Assembly: GCF_004348545.1 (NCBI RefSeq)
Contig: NZ_SMKL01000015.1
Coordinates: 39,225-103,224 of the forward strand
DNA length: 64,000 nucleotides
DNA from: Jiangella ureilytica
GTDB taxonomy: Bacteria; Actinomycetota; Actinomycetes; Jiangellales; Jiangellaceae
Reading direction: 5' to 3'
How positions within the stretch are numbered: the stretch's first letter is position 1; the number at the start of each line of letters is the position of its first letter. A model generated the notes under the pieces. The model was given only the letters and a program-made list of their open reading frames with translations, was not told where the DNA came from and made no database searches. Both the position numbers and the translations under genes were made by a program. This document shows, one piece after another, positions 1 to 9,275 of the stretch.

Positions 1-1286
1 CCGGACGGGCGGTCGTGTTCAGCGGCCTGGCGGTCGCGGCGGCGCTGGCCGCTCTGCTGGTCTTCCCGCTGTACTTCCTGCGCTCGTTCGCCTACGCCGG
101 CATCGGGGTCGTCGCGATCTCCGTCGTCGCCGTGCTGACGGTGCTGCCGGCCCTGCTCACCGTGCTCGGCCACCGGGTCGACGCGGGCCGGGTGCCGTGG
201 ACCCGTGGCGCCCGCAGCGCCGAGGCGCCGTTCTGGGGCCGGCTCGCCCGCGGGGTCATGCGCCGGCCCGCGCTCGCGGTGCTGCCGGTGGCCGGCGTGC
301 TGCTGGCGCTGGCCGCACCGGTGCTCGACATCACCTTCGGCATGCCCGACGACCGCGTGCTGCCGACGTCGGCAGAGAGCCGCCAGGTCGGCGACGCGCT
401 GCGCGACGACTTCCCGGCCGGCGAGGCCAACGCGCTCGACGTGGTCACGACCGGGCCGGTCGACGAGGCCGCGCTCGCGGCCTACACCGACCGTCTGGCC
501 GGGCTCCCCGGGGTGGAGGTCGTGGAGGTCCAGTCGTCGGCCCCCGGGCACGAGCTGATCTCCGTCGTCACCGCCGCCGACCCGACCTCCGGCGCGGCCC
601 GCGACCTGGTCCGCGACGTTCGCGCGGTGCCACCGCCCGACGGGACGGACGCGCTGGTCGGCGGCTCGAGCGCACAGCTGGTGGACACCCTGGACGCCGT
701 CGGCGCCGGGCTGCCGGTGGCCGCCGCGATGATCGCCCTGACGACGTTCGTGATCCTGTTCCTCTTCACCGGCAGCGTCGTGCAGCCGGTCCGGGCACTG
801 CTGTCGAACGTGCTGGTGCTCGCCGCGACGTTCGGCGTGCTGGTCATGGTCTTCCAGGACGGCGCCCTGTCGTCCGTGCTCGGCTTCACACTGGCGCCGC
901 TGAACACCGCGATGCTCCTGCTGGTGTTCTGCATCGTCTTCGGGCTCTCGATGGACTACGAGGTGTTCGTCATGAGCCGGATCCGCGAGCAGCTCGACGC
1001 GGGCGCGAGCATCCACGACGCCACCGTCGCCGGCCTCGCCCGCACCGGGCGCATCGTGACGACGGCGGCGGCGCTGCTCGCGGTCTCGTTCTTCGCGTTC
1101 ATCACCGGGCAGGTGAGCTTCCTGCAGCTGTTCGGGCTCGGCTGCGGGCTGGCGATCCTGCTCGACGCGACGGTGGTCCGCGGGGTCCTGGTGCCGGCGT
1201 CGATGCGGCTGCTCGGCCGGCACGCCTGGTACGCGCCGCGAGCGCTGCGCCGGCTGCACGCCCGGGTCGGCCTCAGCGAGGCATAG
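1..1286 (+). CDS. MMPL/RND family exporter, C-terminal part (5' end outside window)
   Basis: The reading frame is open from base 3, so the gene starts upstream and only about 428 C-terminal residues are here. The visible part has a short run of membrane segments (about residues 1-50), a periplasmic loop of about 150 residues, and then a second block of membrane helices. In that block, FGLSMDYEVFVMSRIREQ and a GxxLLDATVVRGVLVPA-like end are the hallmarks of the MMPL family (proton-driven export of lipids or drugs across the cytoplasmic membrane). Substrate cannot be told. It ends 14 bases before the GNAT gene. Confidence 0.9.
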   Translation, partial: GRAVVFSGLAVAAALAALLVFPLYFLRSFAYAGIGVVAISVVAVLTVLPALLTVLGHRVDAGRVPWTRGARSAEAPFWGRLARGVMRRPALAVLPVAGVLLALAAPVLDITFGMPDDRVLPTSAESRQVGDALRDDFPAGEANALDVVTTGPVDEAALAAYTDRLAGLPGVEVVEVQSSAPGHELISVVTAADPTSGAARDLVRDVRAVPPPDGTDALVGGSSAQLVDTLDAVGAGLPVAAAMIALTTFVILFLFTGSVVQPVRALLSNVLVLAATFGVLVMVFQDGALSSVLGFTLAPLNTAMLLLVFCIVFGLSMDYEVFVMSRIREQLDAGASIHDATVAGLARTGRIVTTAAALLAVSFFAFITGQVSFLQLFGLGCGLAILLDATVVRGVLVPASMRLLGRHAWYAPRALRRLHARVGLSEA

Positions 1287-1300
1287 GACAAGATGGACCG

Positions 1301-1906
1301 GTGATCGTCGCCGTTCCCCTGGTGAACCCCTGGATCGAGCTGGAACCGTTGACGGTGGCGCATCGGGGTGAGCTCGAGGCCGCCGTCTCGGAGCCGGACG
1401 AGCTGTTCCGCTGGGTGTTCACCTGGCGGCCGGACCCGGACGGCGGGCTGGCCGGGCCGCTGCGGCAGTCGCTGGACAAGGCCGCGCGCGGCGAGGTCGC
1501 GGCCTGGGCGATCCGTCGCCGCGCCGACGGCCGGGTCGTCGGGTCCACGTCCTACCTCGACATCGACGCGGCCAACCGGCGGGTCGAGGTGGGGTCGACG
1601 TGGATCGGCCCGGCGTGGTGGCGCACCGAGGTCAACACGGCGACGAAGCTGCTGGTCATCGGGCACGCGTTCGAGACGCTCGGGCTCGAGCGGGTGGCAC
1701 TGAAGACCGACCACCGCAACGAGCGGTCGCAGCGGGCCATCGAGCGGCTGGGCGCGCGGCGCGAGGGCGTGCTGCGCCACCACATGCGCCGCCCCGACGG
1801 CAGCTGGCGCGACACCGTCTACTACTCGATCCTGAGCGCGGAGTGGCCGGCTGTCAGGGAGCGGCTGCTCGCGGCCCTCGGGTCAGCCGACCAGGTGGGC
1901 CCGTAG
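1301..1906 (+). CDS. GNAT family N-acetyltransferase (RimJ/RimL-like)
   Basis: A 201-residue protein with the GNAT fold pattern of the RimL-type subgroup: an N-terminal PWIELEPLTVAH strand, a middle GSTSYLDID strand, the acetyl-CoA region GPAWWRTEVNTATKLLVIGHAFE, and the C-terminal ERSQRAIERLGARREGVLRH segment. It should transfer an acetyl group from acetyl-CoA to an amine; the substrate is not predictable. The GTG at 1301 is chosen because it directly precedes the fold and lies 6 bases after a CAAGAT box, so the transcript may be leaderless. The 3' end overlaps the convergent phosphatase gene by 24 bases. Confidence 0.88.
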   Translation: MIVAVPLVNPWIELEPLTVAHRGELEAAVSEPDELFRWVFTWRPDPDGGLAGPLRQSLDKAARGEVAAWAIRRRADGRVVGSTSYLDIDAANRRVEVGSTWIGPAWWRTEVNTATKLLVIGHAFETLGLERVALKTDHRNERSQRAIERLGARREGVLRHHMRRPDGSWRDTVYYSILSAEWPAVRERLLAALGSADQVGP

Positions 1907-2653
1907 CGCGGCGGTGTCGTCGGCGGTCCAGCCGTGCAGCCCGAGCCAGCGGTCGGCGCTGCCGAACTCGGTCTCGATGAAGTCGAGGAAGGCGTGCATC
2001 GACTCCGCACGCGGCAGGTTCTCGTGGTGGGGCCGGCCCTCGAGGTCGGCGGCATAGGTGGCCGTCGCCTTGAGCCGGCTCATGATGGCGTCGATGCGCT
2101 CGCCGGTCTGCACGTAGTCGTCGACGATGGCCTGCCGGTCGACGCCGGCGACGGACAGCGCCAGGGCGCACACCACACCGGTGCGGTCCTTGCCGGCCGC
2201 GCAGTGCACCAGCGTGGCGCCGTCGGACGCCGTCATCGTGCGCAGCGCCGCCACGACGTTTCCGGGCCGGTTGCGCAGGTAGTTGGTGTAGTAGACGCCG
2301 GTGTCGACCCAGATGGCGTCGTTGCCGCCGGACCACGGCAGCACGCTGTCGGCCTCGACGTCGGTGGTGGTGCCGACCTCGGGATAGAGCGACAGGTGGT
2401 GGACGGTGACCTCGGGCACCCGGGTCAGCGGGCCCGGCCCCTCGGACGTGACCTCGAAGGTCGTGCGCAGGTCGACGACGTCGCGCAGGCCGTGCTCACC
2501 GGTGAGCACGCGGACGTCGTCGTCGATGAGGTCCTGCAGGTTGTCGGAGCGCAGGACCCGGCCGAACCGGGTGGCGCCGCCGTCAGTCGTGGGCAGCCCG
2601 CCGAGGTCGCGGACGTTGACCGCGCCGACGAGGTCGATCCATCGTTCGCTCAT
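1883..2653 (-). CDS. Tyrosine/serine protein phosphatase family protein
   Basis: A 256-residue protein of the PtpB/DSP-like protein tyrosine phosphatase family. It starts with the [11 protein letters not shown] motif seen in this family and carries the P-loop [10 protein letters not shown] (Cys nucleophile, Arg in the CX5R loop) around residues 156-165. It probably hydrolyses phosphotyrosine, phosphoserine or phosphoinositides in the cytosol. No signal peptide or membrane segment is seen. The ATG at 2651-2653 opens directly into the conserved N-terminus. It is transcribed away from purD, with 55 bases between the two starts. Confidence 0.9.
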   Translation of the reverse strand: MSERWIDLVGAVNVRDLGGLPTTDGGATRFGRVLRSDNLQDLIDDDVRVLTGEHGLRDVVDLRTTFEVTSEGPGPLTRVPEVTVHHLSLYPEVGTTTDVEADSVLPWSGGNDAIWVDTGVYYTNYLRNRPGNVVAALRTMTASDGATLVHCAAGKDRTGVVCALALSVAGVDRQAIVDDYVQTGERIDAIMSRLKATATYAADLEGRPHHENLPRAESMHAFLDFIETEFGSADRWLGLHGWTADDTAALRAHLVG

Positions 2654-2694
2654 CACCGTCCACCGTAATGGATGGTGTCGCCGGGCCCGCCCGA

Positions 2695-2700
2695 TAGGGT
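2695..2700 (+). promoter_or_regulatory. -10 box TAGGGT for purD (leaderless)
   Basis: TAGGGT fits the actinobacterial TANNNT -10 pattern and is 8 bases from the purD GTG, the spacing expected when transcription starts at the start codon. No Shine-Dalgarno sequence is visible before this GTG. Confidence 0.6.
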
Positions 2701-2708
2701 CGGCGTCC

Positions 2709-3950
2709 GTGAAGGTACTCGTCATCGGTTCCGGCGCGCGAGAGCACGCCCTGGTCCGCTGCCTGCTGCGCGACCCCGAGGTCTCCGAGCTGCACGCGGC
2801 GCCGGGCAACGCGGGCATCGCCGCCGACGTCGCCGTCCACTCGGTCGTGGCGGACCAGCCCGAGGCGGTCGCCGACCTGGCCGCGCGGCTGGGGGTCGAC
2901 CTCGTCGTCGTCGGGCCCGAGGGTCCGCTGGTCGCGGGCGTCACCGACGCCGTCAAGGCGCGCGGCATCGCCTGCTTCGGGCCGTCGGCGCGCGCGGCGA
3001 AGCTCGAGGGGTCGAAGGCCTTCGCGAAGGAGATCATGGCCGCGGCCGGCGTGCCGACGGCCATGGCGGTGGTCTGCGAGACCCGCGCCGAGATCGAGGC
3101 CGCACTGGACCGCTTCGGCGCGCCGTACGTCGTGAAGGACGACGGCCTGGCCGCCGGCAAGGGCGTCGTCGTCACCGACGACCGCGAGGCCGCCATCGCA
3201 CACGCCGAGGCCTGCGGCCGCGTGGTCATCGAGGAGTACCTCGACGGCCCCGAGGTCTCGCTGTTCTGCGTCACCGACGGCCGGGTGGCGGTGCCGCTCA
3301 CGCCGGCCCAGGACTTCAAGCGCGCCCACGACGGCGACGAGGGCCCCAACACCGGCGGCATGGGCGCCTACACGCCGCTTCCGTGGGCGCCGGACGACCT
3401 GGTCGCCGACGTCATGGAGCGCGTCGTCCAGCCGACCATCGACGAGATGCTGCGCCGCGGCACGCCGTTCGCCGGACTGCTCTACACGGGCCTGGCGCTC
3501 ACGTCGCGCGGCGTGCGCGTCGTCGAGTTCAACGCCCGGTTCGGCGACCCCGAGACGCAGGCCGTGCTGATCCGGCTGCGCTCCGGCCTCGGCGGGCTGC
3601 TGCGCTCCGCCGCGACGGGGACGCTCGCCCAGCACCCGGAGCCGGTGTGGCAGGACGGCTCCGCCGTCACCGTCGTCGTCGCCGCCCACGGCTACCCGGC
3701 GGCGCCGCGCACCGGCGACCGCATCGAGGGCCTGGCCGAGGCGGCCGCCGTCAAGGGCGTCGAGGTGCTGCACGCCGGCACCCGGCTCGACGCCGACGGT
3801 GCCGTGGTGTCCAGCGGCGGCCGGGTGCTCTCGGTCACCGGCGTGGGCGAGGACCTCGACGAGGCCCGCGCCCGCGCCTACGAGGCCGTCGGGCTGATCT
3901 CGCTCGAGGGCAGCCACCACCGCACCGACATCGCGCTGCAGCGCGGATGA
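2709..3950 (+). CDS. purD: Phosphoribosylamine--glycine ligase
   Basis: The 413-residue ATP-grasp enzyme of de novo purine synthesis: it joins glycine to 5-phosphoribosylamine to give GAR. The N-terminus [15 protein letters not shown] is diagnostic. The ATP-grasp segments follow: [14 protein letters not shown] (about 140-153), [28 protein letters not shown] and [14 protein letters not shown]. Length is typical. The ATG of folP overlaps the stop codon (ATGA), so the two are probably translated together, linking purine and folate supply. The GTG start is supported by the TAGGGT box just upstream. Confidence 0.97.
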   Translation: MKVLVIGSGAREHALVRCLLRDPEVSELHAAPGNAGIAADVAVHSVVADQPEAVADLAARLGVDLVVVGPEGPLVAGVTDAVKARGIACFGPSARAAKLEGSKAFAKEIMAAAGVPTAMAVVCETRAEIEAALDRFGAPYVVKDDGLAAGKGVVVTDDREAAIAHAEACGRVVIEEYLDGPEVSLFCVTDGRVAVPLTPAQDFKRAHDGDEGPNTGGMGAYTPLPWAPDDLVADVMERVVQPTIDEMLRRGTPFAGLLYTGLALTSRGVRVVEFNARFGDPETQAVLIRLRSGLGGLLRSAATGTLAQHPEPVWQDGSAVTVVVAAHGYPAAPRTGDRIEGLAEAAAVKGVEVLHAGTRLDADGAVVSSGGRVLSVTGVGEDLDEARARAYEAVGLISLEGSHHRTDIALQRG

Positions 3951-4825
3951 ACGCTGCGGCGCCGACGAGCACCGGCCGGCCGGTGCGCTACGTCGCGGGG
4001 CTCCCGCAGCCGCCGCGCGCGCTCGTCATGGGCGTCGTGAACGTGACGCCCGACTCCTTCTCCGACGGCGGGTTCTGGTACGAGCCCGGCGACGCCATCG
4101 AGCACGGGCTGCAGCTGGTCTCGCAGGGTGCGGACCTGGTCGACGTCGGCGGCGAGTCCACCCGCCCGGGCGCGGAGCGGCCGACGCCCGACGAGGAACG
4201 ACGGCGCGTGCTTCCGGTCATCCGCGAGCTGGCCGCGGCCGGCGCCGTCGTCTCCGTCGACACCATGCGGGCCGAGGTCGCGGCACCCGCGCTCGAGGCC
4301 GGGGCCCGGCTGGTCAACGACGTGTCCGGCGGGCTGGCCGACCCGGACATGCTGCGCGTCGTGGCCGAGGCGGGCGTCCCCATCGTGCTGATGCACTGGC
4401 GCGGGCACTCCGACCACATGCAGGAGCAGGCGGTGTACGGCGACGTCGTCGCGGACGTGCTGGCCGAGCTGCGGCCGCGGGTCGACGCCGCTTTGGCCGC
4501 CGGCATCCGGCCCGAGCACATCGCCGTCGACCCGGGGCTCGGTTTCGCCAAGACCTGGGACCACAACTGGACGCTGCTGGCCCGGCTGGCCGAGCTGCAC
4601 GCGCTGGAGCTGCCGCTGCTGGTCGCGGCGTCGCGCAAGACGTTCCTGGGCGAGCTGCTGGCCGACCCGGCGACCGGCGAACGCCGTCCGCCGGCCGGCC
4701 GCGACGCCGCCACCGACGCGCTGTCGACGACGATCGCGCTGGCCGGCGCCTGGTGCGTCCGGGTGCACACCGTGCCCGCCACGCTCGACGCCGTCCGGGT
4801 CGCGGCCCGCCTGGCGCGGGGATGA
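3947..4825 (+). CDS. folP: Dihydropteroate synthase
   Basis: A 292-residue TIM-barrel enzyme that condenses 6-hydroxymethyl-7,8-dihydropterin diphosphate with p-aminobenzoate; it is the sulfonamide target. Motifs appear in order: [14 protein letters not shown] (about 28-41), [23 protein letters not shown], the DPGLGFAKT pterin/pABA region and SRKTFLGEL near the C-terminus. It starts inside the purD stop codon, so coupled translation is likely. The next gene of the pathway, folB, follows after about 195 bases. Confidence 0.96.
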   Translation: MNAAAPTSTGRPVRYVAGLPQPPRALVMGVVNVTPDSFSDGGFWYEPGDAIEHGLQLVSQGADLVDVGGESTRPGAERPTPDEERRRVLPVIRELAAAGAVVSVDTMRAEVAAPALEAGARLVNDVSGGLADPDMLRVVAEAGVPIVLMHWRGHSDHMQEQAVYGDVVADVLAELRPRVDAALAAGIRPEHIAVDPGLGFAKTWDHNWTLLARLAELHALELPLLVAASRKTFLGELLADPATGERRPPAGRDAATDALSTTIALAGAWCVRVHTVPATLDAVRVAARLARG

Positions 4826-4882
4826 GCCGGACCGTGGCCGATCGCACCTCCGACCGGGGCGCCGTGACCAGGGCTGGGCGAC

Positions 4883-4888
4883 TAGGGT
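4883..4888 (+). promoter_or_regulatory. -10 box TAGGGT between folP and folB
   Basis: TAGGGT lies in the 195-base gap after folP, about 130 bases before the folB start. It may drive folB-folK separately from purD-folP with a long 5' leader. No open frame in the leader looks like a gene. Confidence 0.4.
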
Positions 4889-5020
4889 CGCCCGTGGGGG
4901 GCCGTGCACACCGGCGTCGGCCGGGGGCCGAAGGCTCCCCGCGAGTCGTCGGTCCAGGACGGTCGAACGTCGGAGTGGGCGAGCGTGGCGTGCACGGCCC
5001 GAACCGTGAGGAGAAGTCGA

Positions 5021-5383
5021 GTGCCTGACCGCATCGAGCTGCACGGCCTGACCGCCCGCGGACGCCATGGCTGGTTCGACCACGAACGGGAGAACGGCCA
5101 GACCTTCGTCGTCGACGTCGCACTCGACGTCGACGTGCGCGCGGCGGCTGAGACCGACGACCTGACCGACACCGTCGACTATGGCAGTCTTGCGGAGCGG
5201 GTGGTCGGCCTCGTCTCGGGGGAGCCGGTCCGACTGGTCGAGACGCTCGCCCAGCGCATCGCCGACCTCTGCCTGGAAGACCCCAGGATAGAGGCCGCGG
5301 AAGTGACCGTGCACAAGCCGGAGGCGCCGCTGACGGTGCCGTTCGGCGACGTGACCGTGACGATTCGAAGGGCCAGAACGTGA
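5021..5383 (+). CDS. folB: Dihydroneopterin aldolase
   Basis: A 120-residue single-domain enzyme that converts 7,8-dihydroneopterin to 6-hydroxymethyl-dihydropterin and glycolaldehyde. It begins DRIELHGLTARGRHGWFDHE, typical of FolB, and has the conserved YGSLAE segment and the EVTVHKPEAPL strand with the catalytic Lys. The GTG at 5021 follows a GAGGAG ribosome binding site at about 5008-5013. A longer in-frame start at 4904 would add residues with no FolB likeness. The folK GTG overlaps its stop codon. Confidence 0.95.
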   Translation: MPDRIELHGLTARGRHGWFDHERENGQTFVVDVALDVDVRAAAETDDLTDTVDYGSLAERVVGLVSGEPVRLVETLAQRIADLCLEDPRIEAAEVTVHKPEAPLTVPFGDVTVTIRRART

Positions 5384-5946
5384 CCAATGTCCCCAACCCC
5401 AACGTCGTCGACGCCGACACCCTGACCGGTGATCTGCGTCCGCTGCGGCGCACGGCGTTCGCGCTGGGCAGCAACCTGGGCGACCGCATCGAGTTCCTGC
5501 AGGCGGCCGTCGACACGCTGACCGACTCCTCGGAGATCGTGCCGGTGGCGGTGTCGCCGGTGTACGAGTCCGAGGCGGTGGACGCCCCGGCCGACTCCCC
5601 GAAGTTCCTCAACGCCGTCCTCGTCGTCGACACCACCCTGTCGCCGCGCTCGCTCATGGAACGGGCGCAGTCCACCGAGGCCGCCTACGGCCGCACCCGC
5701 GGCGTGCCGAACGCGCCGCGCACCCTCGACATCGACGTGCTGGCGGTCGGCGACGTCACCTCCGACGACGACGACCTGCGGGTGCCGCACCCGAGGCTGG
5801 CCGAACGCGCCTTCGTGCTCGTCCCGTGGGCCGACGTCGACCCCGAGTTCACCGTTCCCGGCCTCGGCCGCGTCGTCGAGCTCAGCTCCGCCGTCGACGC
5901 CACCGGCGTGCGCCGGCTGGACGAGACGCTCGAGATCCCGGCCTGA
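5380..5946 (+). CDS. folK: 2-amino-4-hydroxy-6-hydroxymethyldihydropteridine diphosphokinase
   Basis: HPPK, 188 residues, pyrophosphorylates 6-hydroxymethyl-dihydropterin to make the FolP substrate. Seen: FALGSNLGDRIEFLQAAV (pterin site), SPVYESEAVD, the YGRTRGVPNAPRTLDIDVLAVG block with the ATP- and Mg-binding DxD residues, and VPHPRLAERAFVLVPWADV. About 25 residues precede the domain, a common actinobacterial extension. The start overlaps the folB stop (GTGA), so the two form a translationally coupled pair. Confidence 0.96.
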   Translation: MTNVPNPNVVDADTLTGDLRPLRRTAFALGSNLGDRIEFLQAAVDTLTDSSEIVPVAVSPVYESEAVDAPADSPKFLNAVLVVDTTLSPRSLMERAQSTEAAYGRTRGVPNAPRTLDIDVLAVGDVTSDDDDLRVPHPRLAERAFVLVPWADVDPEFTVPGLGRVVELSSAVDATGVRRLDETLEIPA

Positions 5947-5954
5947 CGGCCACC

Positions 5955-6428
5955 GTGCAGCGGACGAAGATCGGCTCGCTGATCTGGGTCGCCCTCGTGG
6001 CGGTCCCGATCGGCTGGTCGATCGGCCGGGTGGTCGACGCCATGTCCGGCGCGCTCCCGCCCGTGCCCTGGGTGCTGCCGCTGCTGCTGATCTTCCTCGC
6101 GATCGCGATGTTCGCCGGCGCCCGCGCGGTGACCGGCTGGATCACCGAGCGCCGCTTCGACCGGCGCATCGACGCCCTGCGCGTGGCCCGCTCGGTCGCC
6201 CTCGCCAAGGCGTCGGAGTACTTCGGCGCGGTCCTCGTGGGCATCTACACCGGTCTCGGGCTGCTCGCCCTCGACGCACTCGACTCCCCGATGGGCCGCA
6301 ACCGCGCCGTCCTGTCCGCCGCCGTCGTGGTGGCCGCCGTGGTCCTGACGGTGGCAGCGGTGCGGCTGGAGCGGGCCGGCGAGGTCCCGCCGCCGTCCGA
6401 CGAGGACAACGGCGCTCACCCGGCCTGA
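5955..6428 (+). CDS. DUF3180 family membrane protein
   Basis: A 157-residue integral membrane protein with two segments near the N-terminus (about 8-30 and 37-60) and two in the C-terminal half, separated by the basic stretch ERRFDRRIDALRVARSVALAKAS. This fits the DUF3180 family, which in actinobacteria habitually follows folK. Function is unknown. The GTG at 5955 is taken as start; a CTG at 5943 overlapping the folK stop is the alternative. Its 3' end overlaps the convergent hydrolase gene by 13 bases. Confidence 0.85.
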   Translation: MQRTKIGSLIWVALVAVPIGWSIGRVVDAMSGALPPVPWVLPLLLIFLAIAMFAGARAVTGWITERRFDRRIDALRVARSVALAKASEYFGAVLVGIYTGLGLLALDALDSPMGRNRAVLSAAVVVAAVVLTVAAVRLERAGEVPPPSDEDNGAHPA

Positions 6429-7282
6429 GTGGGCTTCCCCAGGAACTCCGTCAGCAGCGCCGTCACCTCGGCCGGCCGCTCGATGGAGGGCAGGTGCCCG
6501 GTGTCGTCCAGGTCGACCCGCTTCGCGCCGGGGATCCCCTCGCTGAGCAGGCCGGACACCTCCTGGACGTACGACAGGTCCGCGAGCCCGTTGACCACCA
6601 GCGTGGGGGCGGCGATCTCGTGCAGCCGGCCCTTCGCCGGCGGCCGCGCGCCCAGCTCGGTGGACGCCGGTCCGCCCCACTCGCGCTCGAACACGAGCCG
6701 GCACATGCGCATCGCCTGCTCCCAGACGCAGGGGTCGAGGTCGGAGGGCTCCCGGTCCGGCCCTACGGCCATGAGCCGCAGCTGCGCCTCCGCCATCGCG
6801 TCGACGTCGGCCGGGTCGATCTGCTCGGCCGTGCGGTCGCGGTAGCGCTGCAGCCGTTCGGCCGGCACCGCGGCGAGGATGCGATCGCGGGCGAGCTCCA
6901 GCATCGCCGCCGGCCACTCGTGCCCGGACAGCCCGGACGCGATGAGCGCCAGCGACCTCACCCGCTCCGGCGCCGCCAGCGCGACGTCGACGGCGTAGGC
7001 GCCGCCGTAGGAGTTGCCGGCCAGCGCGGCCCGCTCGATGCCGAGGGCGTCCATGAGCGCCAGCAGGTCGGCGTGGTGGGCGAACTCCCCGGCGGCGTCG
7101 CCTGACTCGCCGTACCCGCGCCAGTCGTACCGGACCACGCGGTACCCGGTGGCGGCCAGGGCGGTGAACTGGTGGTCCCACATGCGGCGATCGCCCAGCG
7201 CCCCGTGGACGAGAATCACGACCGGGCCGTACCCGGCATCGTCGTAGGCGAGATCGGCTCCGTTGACGTGCACCTTCGGCAT
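6416..7282 (-). CDS. Alpha/beta hydrolase
   Basis: A 288-residue alpha/beta-hydrolase. The oxyanion-hole HGALGD (about 27-32), nucleophile elbow GNSYGG (about 97-102), acid in NGLADLSYV and the catalytic His in DTGHLPSIERP are all present. A cap domain of about 80 residues lies between core halves. The substrate is not predictable; relatives include lactonases, esterases and haloperoxidase-like proteins. The ATG at 7280-7282 opens straight into the core. It diverges from the coiled-coil membrane protein gene across a 180-base gap that holds a strong hairpin. Confidence 0.9.
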   Translation of the reverse strand: MPKVHVNGADLAYDDAGYGPVVILVHGALGDRRMWDHQFTALAATGYRVVRYDWRGYGESGDAAGEFAHHADLLALMDALGIERAALAGNSYGGAYAVDVALAAPERVRSLALIASGLSGHEWPAAMLELARDRILAAVPAERLQRYRDRTAEQIDPADVDAMAEAQLRLMAVGPDREPSDLDPCVWEQAMRMCRLVFEREWGGPASTELGARPPAKGRLHEIAAPTLVVNGLADLSYVQEVSGLLSEGIPGAKRVDLDDTGHLPSIERPAEVTALLTEFLGKPTQAG

Positions 7283-7318
7283 GGCGAGCACCGTAACCCG
7301 CTCACGCGCGCGAGCCTT

Positions 7319-7345
7319 CTCCGCTCTGCCACGAGCAGAGCGGAG
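7319..7345. repeat. 11-bp perfect inverted repeat in divergent intergenic region
   Basis: CTCCGCTCTGC and its exact complement are separated by 5 bases. It lies between two divergent start codons (7282 minus, 7467 plus), so it is not an ordinary terminator; it could be an operator or a leader hairpin for the minus-strand gene. Confidence 0.7.
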
Positions 7346-7453
7346 ACCCGGATGACAGCCCGTAGACCTCGGCCCGGGAGCGCTGGTGAATGCGGGACGG
7401 AAGTTCCTGGTGTGGCCCGGCGTGTGAAGTCCGATTCGCGCCGTACAAGAAGG

Positions 7454-7459
7454 TACGGT
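7454..7459 (+). promoter_or_regulatory. -10 box TACGGT deciding the start at 7467
   Basis: TACGGT is 7 bases from the ATG at 7467. An in-frame GTG at 7458 overlaps this box and is therefore unlikely to be the start. Confidence 0.55.
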
Positions 7460-7466
7460 GACGCCC

Positions 7467-8051
7467 ATGGCCTCCGTCCGTCACCGCCGCCGACTCACCG
7501 CTGTCCGCCTGCTCGCCGTCGCCGCACCGGCGGCGGCCATCGCGCTGACAGCTGCCGCCCTGGTCATCGACGGGCCGTGGCCTCGCATCGCCGCCGCCGC
7601 CGGCGCCGTTGCGGCCACCGTCCTGGGTGCCTTCGTGCTGCGTCTCGAGCGCAAGCTGCGCGTCGAGGTGGCAACGGTGCGAGCCGAGCAGGCCGCCGAG
7701 TACTCCGAGGCGCACGCCCGGTACTCCGAGGAGCACCGCGAGTTCACCGACCACATGGTCGGCCTGCTCGACGTCGCGTCTGAGCGCATCGACGTCATGC
7801 GGGGCAAGCTGGACATGCTCGAGGCCGAGATCGCGGCCGCCCGCAGCGCCCGCCCCGGCGCGTCGACGCCCAGCGTCGAACTGGCCCGGCTGGCCGAGGG
7901 TGCGGAGTGGAACGACCTGTGGCCCGACCTCTCCGAGGCCCCGACGGTGGTCGACCTCATCAAGTGGGAGGACAAGAACACCGAGCTGCTCCCTGAGGTC
8001 GACCTCAAGAAGAGCTCCGCCCCGGTCGAGCGCCAGGAGCGCAGCGCCTGA
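7467..8051 (+). CDS. Small membrane protein with coiled coil, function unknown
   Basis: A 194-residue protein that I do not recognise as a named family. Two hydrophobic helices (about 11-35 and 40-62) form an N-terminal hairpin. A charged helical stretch follows (RLERKLRVEVATVRAEQAAE, continuing to about residue 125) that looks like a coiled coil. The C-terminal 50 residues are acidic, with Trp and Pro. The topology suggests a membrane-anchored scaffold facing the cytosol. It ends 42 bases before the convergent ATPase gene. Confidence 0.75.
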   Translation: MASVRHRRRLTAVRLLAVAAPAAAIALTAAALVIDGPWPRIAAAAGAVAATVLGAFVLRLERKLRVEVATVRAEQAAEYSEAHARYSEEHREFTDHMVGLLDVASERIDVMRGKLDMLEAEIAAARSARPGASTPSVELARLAEGAEWNDLWPDLSEAPTVVDLIKWEDKNTELLPEVDLKKSSAPVERQERSA

Positions 8052-8093
8052 CGGCTGCCCGGCCGGCCGCACGAACCGCCTGACGGAGGCCCC

Positions 8094-9251
8094 TCAGGCG
8101 TTCTGCACCGACTCGAGCACCACCTCGGCCCGGGCGACGTCCTTCGCGTCGGCCTCGACCGACCGGCGCAGGGCCGCGTGCAGCGTCGACGGTGTCAGCA
8201 CGCCCAGGTAGCGGTCGTCGTCGGGGTCGAGGACGGCGATCCAGCCGGCGTTCCACTGCAGCATCTCGGCGAAGGCCACCTTGAGGGTGTCGTCGAGCCG
8301 CACCCACGCCTCCATGCGCCGGGCCCGCTCGCCCACCGAGCCGGATCCCGTCAGCATGTCGCGACCCACCCACCCGGCGAGCCCGCCGTCGCCGTCGAGC
8401 ACGACCGCCCACCGCTCGTCGCCCAGCGCCGCGAGGGCCGCGGTGACGTCGTCGTCGGCACGGACGACGGTGGGGTGCTCGAGGTCGGCCGGGGTGATGG
8501 ACGTGACGGAGAGCCGCTTGAGACCGCGGTCGGCGCCCACGAAGTCGGCGACGAACTCCGTGGCCGGCGCGCCGAGGATGGCGGCCGGGGTGTCGAACTG
8601 CTCGAGGAGCCCGCCCTGCTTGAACACCGCGATGCGGTCGCCGAGCCGGACCGCCTCCTCGATGTCGTGCGTGACGAACAGGATGGTCTTGCGGACGTCG
8701 CCCTGCAGCCGCAGGAACTCGTCCTGCAGCTGCGAGCGGACGACGGGGTCGACGGCGCTGAACGGCTCGTCCATGAGCAGGACGGGCGGGTCGACGGCGA
8801 GCGCGCGGGCCACGCCGACGCGCTGGCGCTGGCCGCCGGAGAGTTCGTGCGGGTACCGCCGGCCGTGCACCGCGGGGTCGAGGCCGACCAGTTCCATCAG
8901 CTCGCGCGCCCGCTCGTTCCGGCGCTTGCGCGGCCAGCCGACCAGCTGGGGGACGACGGCGATGTTCTCCTCGATGGTGCGGTGCGGGAACAGCCCGACG
9001 TTCTGGATGACGTAGCCGATGCCGCGGCGCAGGGCGACGGGGTCGGCGTCGGTGACGTCGGTGCCGTCGACGACGATGCGGCCGCCGGTGGGCTCGACCA
9101 GGCGGTTGACCATCTTCATGGTCGTGGTCTTGCCGCAGCCCGATGGGCCGACCAGCACGACCAGCTCGCCGCGCTGCACCTCGAGGGTGAGTTCCTGCAC
9201 CGCCACAGTGCCGTCGGGGTATTTCTTGGACACGCGGTCGAGACGAATCAT
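8094..9251 (-). CDS. Osmoprotectant ABC transporter ATPase (OpuCA/ProV-like) with CBS domains
   Basis: A 385-residue ATPase of a quaternary-amine importer (glycine betaine, choline, carnitine class). Walker A GPSGCGKTT (about 35-43), Q-loop YVIQNVGLFPH, signature LSGGQRQRVGVARAL, Walker B VLLMDEPF and H-loop VTHD are intact. Two CBS repeats follow (about 255-370), the ionic-strength sensing part in this family. The ATG at 9249-9251 begins MIRLDRVSKKYPDG. A longer in-frame ATG at 9297-9299 would overlap the permease gene. It is divergent from its permease genes, which is an odd layout for OpuC. Confidence 0.93.
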   Translation of the reverse strand: MIRLDRVSKKYPDGTVAVQELTLEVQRGELVVLVGPSGCGKTTTMKMVNRLVEPTGGRIVVDGTDVTDADPVALRRGIGYVIQNVGLFPHRTIEENIAVVPQLVGWPRKRRNERARELMELVGLDPAVHGRRYPHELSGGQRQRVGVARALAVDPPVLLMDEPFSAVDPVVRSQLQDEFLRLQGDVRKTILFVTHDIEEAVRLGDRIAVFKQGGLLEQFDTPAAILGAPATEFVADFVGADRGLKRLSVTSITPADLEHPTVVRADDDVTAALAALGDERWAVVLDGDGGLAGWVGRDMLTGSGSVGERARRMEAWVRLDDTLKVAFAEMLQWNAGWIAVLDPDDDRYLGVLTPSTLHAALRRSVEADAKDVARAEVVLESVQNA

Positions 9252-9262
9252 CGGCTGTTCGG

Positions 9263-9268
9263 TAGCGT
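9263..9268 (+). promoter_or_regulatory. -10 box TAGCGT for the first osmolyte permease
   Basis: TAGCGT is 7 bases before the ATG at 9276, implying a leaderless transcript. It lies in the 24-base gap between the divergent start codons of the ATPase and permease, so both promoters must overlap the opposite coding region. Confidence 0.55.
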
Positions 9269-9275
9269 CACGGGA

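Noticed and set aside
4904..5020. N-terminal extension of folB from GTG 4904
   Set aside because: The added 39 residues match nothing in FolB, and a good ribosome site precedes GTG 5021.
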